Below are positions 55,025 to 60,625 of a DNA stretch of 60,625 nucleotides, one piece after another. The DNA is from CAZNGF01 sp964572855 (lineage in GTDB: Bacteria > Bipolaricaulota > Bipolaricaulia > RBG-16-55-9 > JAJCYT01). The DNA lies in assembly GCA_964572855.1 (NCBI GenBank), contig CAZNGF010000007.1, positions 1 to 60,625 of the forward strand, read 5' to 3'. Under the pieces are notes generated by a model that saw only the letters and a program-made list of their open reading frames with translations, did not search any database and was not told the origin of the DNA. Position numbers and translations under genes: made by a program. The stretch's first letter is position 1. Each line of letters starts with the position of its first letter.

Positions 55025-56227
55025 TCACTTCCGAAACATCACCTTCTCGCTCTGGAACACGCGGATGGCCAAGGCCAGCGCCAGGACGGCGTAGGCGGCC
55101 GAGCTGGCCAGGTTGAGCGCGAAGTGGGGCCACTGCATTTCGCCCAGCAGCAATTCCTTGATGACCGCGGCGGTGCTGTAGATCGGGAGCAAGAACGAGT
55201 GCCACGCGGTGGGCGCGTCGAGGAACGAGACCAGCATGGCCGGGATCATGGCCACGAACGAGATGTAGCTGGCGTAGCTCTGCGCCTCCTTGAAGCTGCG
55301 CGTCCAAGCGTAGAGCGTGAAGGTGAGCGCGCTCATCATGGCCGCCAACAGCGCGATCACGGCGAACATGAGCGCCAGCGTGCCGAAGTCGAACTGGAAA
55401 CCCAGTCGCTCGAAGAAGGCGTTGTTGGCCAGCACGCGCTTGCCCAGCGTGAGCGAGACCAAAATGCCCGACAGCGACAGGAAGATGCTGGCCAGCGTCA
55501 CGGTCAGGATGGTCAGGAATTTTCCAACGACAAAGCTCGAGCGGCCCGGCGGCGTGACCAGCAGCGCCTCCAGGGTGTTGCGCTCCTTCTCGCCGGCCGA
55601 GACGTCGATAGCCGTTTGCGAGCCGCCCACCGCCGCCCAGAGCACGAGAAAGAACGGCAGCAGGAAGCTGAGGAAGAAGCCGCCCAGTTGCCCCTCGGAG
55701 GCCACGTTCTCGCGCGCCACCGTGAAGGCTTGCGTCAACTCGGGCGGCAGGCCGCGGGATTCGAGCCGGGCGCGCACGACCTGCTGGCGATAGGCGTCCA
55801 GCAGCGCGGTGAGCTTTTCCTGGGCCACGTCGGAGTCGTCGTCGGAGACCTTGAAGCGGATCAGCACCTGGGGCAGCTCGGCCTCCCCGGCCAGCGCCCC
55901 CTCGAAGCCGTCCGGTAGGACCAGGATCGCCTTGACCTCGCCCGCCTCCAGCGCGGCCGCCGGGTCCGCCGGCTCGGCAAGCGCCAGCGTCCCGCTCTGG
56001 CGGATGAGCGCCGCGAGCCCCGGCGCGTCGTCCGCGTTGACCACGGCGACCGATTGTGCCTCCTGCTGCTTGCCCTCCAACTGCGAGGTCACCAAGAAAC
56101 TCGGCCCCAGCATGAACAGGGGCATGACCACCACGGGCACGACCAGCCCCAGCACGAGCGTGCGCCGGTCGCGCACGGTGTCCAGCAGCTCCTTGCGCCA
56201 AACGATCCAAACGTGTTTGAGGTTCAT
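55025..56227 (-). CDS. ABC-2 type exporter permease (NatB-like)
   Basis: A 400-residue permease: one N-terminal helix (about 22-45), a large extracytoplasmic domain (about 50-180), and five C-terminal helices. The conserved DVSAGEKERNTLEALLVTP precedes the second helix. NatB-type permeases work with NatA-type ATPases to export Na+ or peptides/antibiotics. It overlaps the ATPase gene by four bases. Confidence 0.93.
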   Translation of the reverse strand: MNLKHVWIVWRKELLDTVRDRRTLVLGLVVPVVVMPLFMLGPSFLVTSQLEGKQQEAQSVAVVNADDAPGLAALIRQSGTLALAEPADPAAALEAGEVKAILVLPDGFEGALAGEAELPQVLIRFKVSDDDSDVAQEKLTALLDAYRQQVVRARLESRGLPPELTQAFTVARENVASEGQLGGFFLSFLLPFFLVLWAAVGGSQTAIDVSAGEKERNTLEALLVTPPGRSSFVVGKFLTILTVTLASIFLSLSGILVSLTLGKRVLANNAFFERLGFQFDFGTLALMFAVIALLAAMMSALTFTLYAWTRSFKEAQSYASYISFVAMIPAMLVSFLDAPTAWHSFLLPIYSTAAVIKELLLGEMQWPHFALNLASSAAYAVLALALAIRVFQSEKVMFRK

Positions 56228-56961
56228 ACCGCCGCCGCTCCCTTCTCTTCCTCGACCAGCTTGACGAAGATCTCCTCCAGCCCCTGCTCGCCGCTATCGC
56301 GCTGCAGCTCCTCGAAGCTGCCGATGGCGCGCACGCGGCCCTTGCTCACGATCGCGATGCGGTCGCACAGTTTCTCGGCCTCGGGCATGAGGTGCGTGGA
56401 CAGGATCACGGTCTTGTCGGTGCGCTGGTAGCGTTGGATGAATTCGCGCACCTGGCGGGCGCTCATGACGTCGAGGCCCGAGGTGGGCTCGTCGAAGATG
56501 AGCACGGGCGGGTCGTGCAGGATGGCGATGGCCAGCGCGGCCTTCTGCTTCATGCCCTTGGAGAGCTGACCCGCGCGCTTGTCGGCGAACTCGTCGACCC
56601 CCAGCGGCGGGAAGATCTCCTCCATGCGCCGTTGGATCTCGTCACGACGCATGTCGCGCAGCTCGCCGAAGTAGCGCACGTTCTCGCGCACGCTGAGCCG
56701 GTCGTAGAGCCCGTTGGCCTCGCTCAGGATGCCGAGCTGGGCGCGCACGCGCGCCGGCTCGCGGGTGACGGCGTGGCCGTTGACCGTGATCTCGCCGGCC
56801 GTGGGCCGCAGCATCGTGGTCATGACGCGCAGCGTCGTGGTCTTGCCCGCGCCGTTGGGGCCCAGCAGGCCGAACACCTCGCCCGATTGGACCTCGAAGC
56901 TTACGTCGTCCACGGCGACGAAGTCGCCGAACGTCTTGCGTAAACCCTCGACCTGAATCAA
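56224..56961 (-). CDS. ABC exporter ATPase (NatA-like)
   Basis: 245 residues with Walker A GPNGAGKTT, signature LSKGMKQKAALAIAI, Walker B VLIFDEPTSGLD and H-loop STHLMPEA. LSKGM is normal in NatA/CcmA-type ATPases. The C-terminus is Glu-rich. Confidence 0.95.
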   Translation of the reverse strand: MIQVEGLRKTFGDFVAVDDVSFEVQSGEVFGLLGPNGAGKTTTLRVMTTMLRPTAGEITVNGHAVTREPARVRAQLGILSEANGLYDRLSVRENVRYFGELRDMRRDEIQRRMEEIFPPLGVDEFADKRAGQLSKGMKQKAALAIAILHDPPVLIFDEPTSGLDVMSARQVREFIQRYQRTDKTVILSTHLMPEAEKLCDRIAIVSKGRVRAIGSFEELQRDSGEQGLEEIFVKLVEEEKGAAAV

Positions 56962-57042
56962 AACAACCCCCTTGTCGCTGAGTTCGAAATGGACGCCTGA
57001 ACTGTATGACGCGCCGCTTCCGGTCTCAAGCCCCCCGTCGTC

Positions 57043-57213
57043 TCAGCCGGACGGGTTGGGGCCAAAGCGCGAGCGCTCCGCCCGGCGCGCCAGGCCGCCA
57101 AGCAGGCCGAGCAGCCGGTCGAGCCAGCCCGGCCCCCGCCCGCGCCGGCGCCGCCGCACGCCGAACTCCCTCAGCGCGCGCTCCCGTACCTCGGATAGCT
57201 CGAACAACAACAT
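57043..57213 (-). CDS. Possible small basic protein at the head of the NatA/B operon
   Basis: 56 codons from ATG 57213, with AAGGAG five or six bases upstream, starting MLLFELSEVRERALREFG and continuing as an Arg-rich stretch (RRRRRGRG) and a Leu-rich helix (WLDRLLGLLGGLARRAE). It is the first frame after a strong promoter and 82 bases before the ATPase gene. No family recognised. Confidence 0.45.
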   Translation of the reverse strand: MLLFELSEVRERALREFGVRRRRRGRGPGWLDRLLGLLGGLARRAERSRFGPNPSG

Positions 57214-57250
57214 CGTGGCTCCTTTCGTGCACGCTTGTCTGCGCCCATGT

Positions 57251-57268
57251 GTATTAGATTAGTAATTC
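57251..57268. promoter_or_regulatory. GntR/YtrA-type operator, copy O2
   Basis: On the minus strand G-A-ATTACT-AATCTA-ATAC, downstream of the -10 at about +11 to +28. Same 12 fixed positions as O1 and O3 apart from one (T to A). Confidence 0.65.
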
Positions 57269-57278
57269 ACTGTAGCAG

Positions 57279-57307
57279 AGCATATCGCGCCGAAGTGTAT
57301 TTGTCAA
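57279..57307 (-). promoter_or_regulatory. Promoter of the NatA/B-like operon
   Basis: On the minus strand TTGACA (57302-57307), 17-base spacer, TATGCT (57279-57284). Confidence 0.85.
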
Positions 57308-57314
57308 GTAATAC
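57297..57314. promoter_or_regulatory. GntR/YtrA-type operator, copy O1
   Basis: On the minus strand GTATTACT-TGACAA-ATAC. It covers the whole -35 hexamer of the promoter. Confidence 0.7.
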
Positions 57315-57335
57315 GGTAGGAGGTTCGCATGAAGC

Positions 57336-58637
57336 TCAGATCAGATCGCCGTTCCGGAAGAAGCGGCGCAGCCGCCAGCGGAGCCAGAGCTGGGTCAGCG
57401 CGGCCAGGGCCAGCACCCCCGGCAGGACGAGCCAGGGCGCCTGGCCCAGGGGCGTGCGCGCGTAGAAGGTGAGGGCAACGGAGAGGGTCGCGCCGAAGGC
57501 GACGACGCTGCCCATGACGATGAACGCCTTCTGCGCGCCCGCGTCGCAGTGGGCCAGGTAGCGCAGGCGCACCCACTGCAGCGGGGGCAGGAGCGCGGCG
57601 GTCAACAGCAGGGCGAACGCCAGCAGACCGTTGGATACCTGCAGCGGGTGGGAGGCCACAAGCCAGCCGAGCAGCGCCTTCGAGGCGAACACGACCGGGG
57701 CCATCACGGCCAGGAATCCGAGGCCGTAGAGCAGGCTGGCCCGGTAGGTCACCTCGGCCCGCTGCGCGCGCGTGAGCGGGTAGACCCAGCCCCAGCGGAG
57801 CGTCCAGCCGTTGAGCGTCACGTACAAGGCGCCGGCCAACCCGAGCATGGCCACGCCGAACGGGTCCTGCGCCCGAGGCTCGGAGGCCGTCAACCCGACC
57901 CAGAGCGTCATGCCCACGCCGGCCAGCGCCAGCGCCGAGCTCGAGCCGAACCAGCCGGCGCGGTGGTGGCCGAAGTGCTCGTAGGCCCCGGCGCGCACCC
58001 AATCCCAGAGGTCGGGCGAGTCCGGCAACTGCCAGGAGCGCGTGCGGCGCTTGCGCAGCGCCCACGCCTGCATCCAGCGCTTGTCGGCGTCCATCCCCAG
58101 GCCGAGCAGCACGGGGGTCGAAAACGGGCGCGCGCGCGCCTGCCGCGCGCTCAGCACCCCATAGATGCCCAGCGCCGCCCCGCCGGCGCCCAGCGCCATG
58201 GTCGCCCAAGGCCAGCTGAGCGCCCAGCCCAGCAACGGCGCCAGCGCGAAGCCGGCGGCCACCAGCGCGACCAGCGTGACCCGGTTGAGCGCGAAGGCCA
58301 GCCCGAACGGAAGCAACCCGAGGAAGAAGGCAAGCGCCTCGTCGAGCGTCCCGCCCGCGAGCCGATAGAGCCACGCGCCCGCGACGCTGGCAAACACCGC
58401 CATGAGCGCCGAGGAGCCGGCCAGCTTGCGGCGCAGGTCCGGCAGCGTCCAGGAAAACCAGCCGTGCAGCACTTCCTTGACCGCCTGGCCCGAGACGAAC
58501 CCCAGCGCCGCCGGGACGACGAGCACCAGCAAGGCGGGCTGTCCCTCGTCCCAGGCGTTGAAGGCCAACAGCGCCGCGAACGCGAGCCACAGCGGCACGG
58601 CCGGGCGCCAGAGCAGCCGAACCAGCGCCAGCGTCAC
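57336..58637 (-). CDS. ABC exporter permease of a YtrA-type operon
   Basis: A 433-residue hydrophobic protein (10-12 membrane helices) from the GTG at 58637, which overlaps the ATPase stop (GTGA). The sequence is not closely like known permeases; it has an unusual soluble stretch DADKRWMQAWALRKRRTRSW about residues 190-210. Identity comes from membrane topology and placement in a GntR-ATPase-permease operon. Confidence 0.8.
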   Translation of the reverse strand: MTLALVRLLWRPAVPLWLAFAALLAFNAWDEGQPALLVLVVPAALGFVSGQAVKEVLHGWFSWTLPDLRRKLAGSSALMAVFASVAGAWLYRLAGGTLDEALAFFLGLLPFGLAFALNRVTLVALVAAGFALAPLLGWALSWPWATMALGAGGAALGIYGVLSARQARARPFSTPVLLGLGMDADKRWMQAWALRKRRTRSWQLPDSPDLWDWVRAGAYEHFGHHRAGWFGSSSALALAGVGMTLWVGLTASEPRAQDPFGVAMLGLAGALYVTLNGWTLRWGWVYPLTRAQRAEVTYRASLLYGLGFLAVMAPVVFASKALLGWLVASHPLQVSNGLLAFALLLTAALLPPLQWVRLRYLAHCDAGAQKAFIVMGSVVAFGATLSVALTFYARTPLGQAPWLVLPGVLALAALTQLWLRWRLRRFFRNGDLI

Positions 58638-59518
58638 GCCCCCTCCTCCAGCAGGAACGGGAACATCTCCTCCAGGTTGAGCGGCTGCACGCGCACCTCG
58701 GCGCCGTGCCATTGCCGGAACGCGTCCAACTCGCCGGCCGCCTCGCGCACGACCAGCTGCGCCTGGCGGCCGTCGCTCTGCTGCCGCAGCACGAACGGCT
58801 CGTCGAAGGCCGCGGGCAGCTGGCCGTCCGGCGAGCTCACCTGCCAGCGCGCGTAGCGCTCCTGCAGCGCGTCCAGCGGCGCGCTCGCGCGCAGTCGGCC
58901 CTGATCGAGGCAGACGACCCAGTCGACGGTCCGCTCGACGTCGCGCAGGACGTGCGAGGCGATCACGACCGTGTTTTGATCCTCCCCCAGCAGCTCCAGC
59001 AGGAATTTAAGAAACGTCTCGCGCGCCACGGGATCGAGCGCGCTCACGGGCTCGTCCAGCAACAGCAGCTCGGGCCGGTGGCAGGTCGCCAGCACGACGC
59101 CCAGCTTCTGCGCGTTGCCGGGTGAGAGTTTCCCGACTTTCGCGTGGAGATCGAGCTCCAGTTGCGCCATGAGCGCCCGCTCGCGCTCGCGGTCCCAACG
59201 CTTGTAGAACGAGGCCACGTAGCGCACGTGCTGTTCCACCGTCATCCACTCCAAGAAGCGGTTCTCCTGGTGCGTGATCCCGATCCGGTTCATCTCGTCG
59301 GGGCCGAGTGCGTCCGTGGGGCGGTCCAGCGCCCGGCACGTCCCCTCGGTGGGCAAATAGAGCCCGACGACGTGGCGCAGCAGCGTCGTCTTGCCGCCCC
59401 CGTTGCGCCCCACCAGCCCCACGACCGCGCCCGCCGGGATGCTGAGCGTCACGTCGTCCAGCGCGTTCAGCGCGCCGAAGCGCTTGCGCACGCCCTCGAA
59501 CTCAAACGCCGCGTCCAT
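58634..59518 (-). CDS. ABC exporter ATPase with deviant signature motif
   Basis: 294 residues. Walker A GRNGGGKTT, Walker B LLLLDEPVSALDP, H-loop ASHVLRD. The C-loop reads LSPGNAQKLGV instead of LSGGQ; related YtrB/EcsA-like exporters often have LSKGxxQ, so SPGN is further off. The last 70 residues form a separate C-terminal domain (VVREAAGELDAFRQWHG, then VQPLNLEEMF). Overlaps the regulator gene by 17 bases. Confidence 0.92.
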   Translation of the reverse strand: MDAAFEFEGVRKRFGALNALDDVTLSIPAGAVVGLVGRNGGGKTTLLRHVVGLYLPTEGTCRALDRPTDALGPDEMNRIGITHQENRFLEWMTVEQHVRYVASFYKRWDRERERALMAQLELDLHAKVGKLSPGNAQKLGVVLATCHRPELLLLDEPVSALDPVARETFLKFLLELLGEDQNTVVIASHVLRDVERTVDWVVCLDQGRLRASAPLDALQERYARWQVSSPDGQLPAAFDEPFVLRQQSDGRQAQLVVREAAGELDAFRQWHGAEVRVQPLNLEEMFPFLLEEGA

Positions 59519-59900
59519 CGGACCCCTCCTTGTCTTCCAGCAGCTCGCGGAACACCTCGGCCGCCCGATCCGGGTCGAGCCCCAGTTGCCGCACGACGGT
59601 CACGCTCGCTGCCAGGCTCTGCCGGAGCTGTTCGTCCCGCTCGGCCTGCATCCGCTCGGGGTCGAGCGGGGCCACGACCAACGGCAGGCCGGGGCGGCGC
59701 GTTACCACGCCCTCGTGCTCCAGGAAGCTGTAGGCCTTGCTGACCGTCATGGGGTTGACCTTGAGCTCGGCCGAGAGCGCCCGCGTGGACGGCAGCTCGT
59801 CGCCGGGGGCCAGCAGCCCGCTGGCGACGTGGAACTTGATCTGGTCCATCAGCTGCCGGTACACCGGCACGCCGCTGTGGTGGTCGATCACGATCAGCAT
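59502..59900 (-). CDS. GntR-family regulator, YtrA subfamily
   Basis: A 132-residue repressor. The winged helix (about 10-75) includes PVYRQLMDQIKFHVASGLL, PSTRALSAELKVNPMTVSKAYSFLEHEGVV. The short C-terminal dimerisation tail (two helices) is typical of YtrA-type regulators, which control adjacent ABC exporters. It is the first gene of the operon and probably autoregulated through the operator at 59937-59954. Confidence 0.93.
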   Translation of the reverse strand: MLIVIDHHSGVPVYRQLMDQIKFHVASGLLAPGDELPSTRALSAELKVNPMTVSKAYSFLEHEGVVTRRPGLPLVVAPLDPERMQAERDEQLRQSLAASVTVVRQLGLDPDRAAEVFRELLEDKEGSDGRGV

Positions 59901-59936
59901 GGTTCCCTCGAGACCGCCTTTGCGAGCGGCCCTGGT

Positions 59937-59954
59937 GTATTACTCACATCATAC
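59937..59954. promoter_or_regulatory. GntR/YtrA-type operator, copy O3
   Basis: GTATTACT-CACATC-ATAC on the plus strand. It contains a TATGAT -10-like hexamer (59948-59953, minus strand) of the GntR operon; the -35 is weak. Confidence 0.72.
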
Positions 59955-60030
59955 AGCTTAGCATGGCCGCCCAAAGAAGACAAGCGTGGACCGATCGGAC
60001 ACGCCCCCGTGGCGCTTTGCGCTGTCTCCT

Positions 60031-60036
60031 TATAAT
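60031..60036 (+). promoter_or_regulatory. -10 element of the last gene
   Basis: TATAAT at 60031-60036; no good -35 at 16-18 bases. Confidence 0.45.
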
Positions 60037-60088
60037 GGGGGGGAGGAACCGGGAGCCGAATCGCTCCCGAACCGACAAGGAGGGACCC

Positions 60089-60616
60089 ATGAAACGCCTA
60101 TCGACGATCCTGACCGCGCTGGCGCTGGTCGCCGCGCTGGCCGCGAGCGCCTGGGCGCTGGGCGAGCGCGTCCAGGTGACCATGAAGGACGGCAACGTGT
60201 TCCAGGGCGTGCTGGTCACCGAGGCCGACGCGTACGTCGAGCTGCGCGTGGGCGAGCACGAACTCCGCCTCATGCGCGCCAGCATCCAGGAGCTGCGCCT
60301 GCTGGCCGAGTCCTCGCCCGGAACGCAGCGCGACGAGACCTCGCCCATCCGGGCCATGTGGAGCTCGCTGATCGTGCCGGGCTTCGGCCAGTTCCTCAAC
60401 GGCGAGGTCAGCAAGGGCTTTTTGCACCTGGGGGTGGCCATCGGCCTGGGCATCAACCTGGGCATGGGCTACCAGCGCTGCGCCGCCGCGCCGCCCTCGG
60501 GCGGCTGCGAGCAACTCGGCTCGCTGGCCCCGGCGTTCGTGCCCTACATGGCCTGGGCCTTCTACTCCGCCGCCGACGGCTACGTCACGGCCGAGGCGCT
60601 GTTGCAGGAGTCGTAG
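60089..60616 (+). CDS. Exported/membrane protein of unknown function
   Basis: 175 residues from ATG 60089 (AAGGAGGG five bases upstream). Signal peptide MKRLSTILTALALVAALAASAWA. Residues 25-75 look like an Sm-like or small beta-barrel unit (VQVTMKDGNVFQGVLVTEADAYVELRVGEHELRL). Later there are two hydrophobic segments: VPGFGQFLNGEVSKGFLHLG (about 94-113), a DUF5683-like motif seen in membrane proteins, and FVPYMAWAFYSAADGY. No function known. The window ends just after the gene. Confidence 0.75.
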   Translation: MKRLSTILTALALVAALAASAWALGERVQVTMKDGNVFQGVLVTEADAYVELRVGEHELRLMRASIQELRLLAESSPGTQRDETSPIRAMWSSLIVPGFGQFLNGEVSKGFLHLGVAIGLGINLGMGYQRCAAAPPSGGCEQLGSLAPAFVPYMAWAFYSAADGYVTAEALLQES

Positions 60617-60625
60617 GATGACGCC

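Noticed and set aside
57320..57420. Plus-strand AGGAGG followed by ATG (57329) as start of a divergent gene
   Set aside because: The frame lies opposite the permease end and soon shows shadow-like Arg/Ala/Gly composition; likely chance.

Overview
The window is 60.6 kb of GC-rich bacterial chromosome. It is densely coding, with short operons on both strands and no rRNA, tRNA or CRISPR array that I can see. Several traits suggest a deep-branching, possibly thermophile-related or candidate-phylum bacterium: carrier-protein (LysW) lysine/arginine biosynthesis, an F-type ATP synthase with fused rotor subunits, secreted subtilases with FlgD-like 'YLY' C-termini, and dockerin and cohesin-like modules. 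Bipolaricaulota/Acetothermia-like or Deinococcota-neighbouring lineages would fit, but the taxon cannot be fixed from this sequence alone.

Layout. 1-6.8 kb (minus): a partial secreted protein, a subtilase, a lipoprotein with a cohesin-like domain, and a large subtilase with dockerin and cohesin-like modules. 7-8.9 kb: a polysaccharide-type sugar-nucleotide dehydratase. 8.9-12.5 kb: an accessory patch with an Uma2 nuclease, a TnpB with predicted guide-RNA end, and two PIN-domain toxin-antitoxin pairs. 12.5-18.8 kb (minus): argG-argH-lysW-argX-lysX-argC/lysY, preceded by a strong promoter and an Arg-codon leader peptide. 18.8-19.8 kb: a DUF493 gene and frr. 19.8-27.9 kb: an atp operon (I, a, four-fold fused c, single c, b, b', delta, alpha, gamma, beta) with no epsilon gene, closed by a strong terminator. 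28-31.4 kb: a DNA glycosylase, an acyl-CoA dehydrogenase, a luciferase-like oxidoreductase and a decayed GNAT gene. 31.5-35.8 kb: a mobile palindromic element, a Tat-type lipoprotein hydrolase, a cNMP/GAF histidine kinase with its response regulator, and an orphan receiver. 35.7-41.8 kb: a repressor-controlled MacB/FtsX-type exporter operon with a LolA-like protein, then a secreted HEAT-repeat protein. 41.8-48 kb (minus): a FocA-type channel, an MFS carrier, and a four-gene Mn/Zn ABC importer behind a DtxR-type operator. 48.2-52.3 kb (minus): thiI, mgsA, proC and a DAHP synthase gene with a Phe-codon leader peptide. 52.3-55 kb: a DUF502 membrane protein, a small secreted protein, a truncated gene, an orphan antitoxin and a DUF4258/YgiT pair. 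55-60 kb (minus): two ABC exporter operons sharing one GntR/YtrA-type operator sequence. 60.1 kb: a secreted or membrane protein.

Most notable: (1) a four-hairpin ATP synthase c subunit next to a single-hairpin c with a two-carboxylate ion site; (2) two amino-acid biosynthesis leader peptides matched to the end product or pathway (Arg for argG, Phe for DAHP synthase); (3) a dockerin-bearing protease overlapping a cohesin-like lipoprotein gene; (4) three copies of one 18-bp operator linking two transporter operons; (5) dispersed paired palindromes, one copy of which is enclosed by 13-bp inverted repeats.
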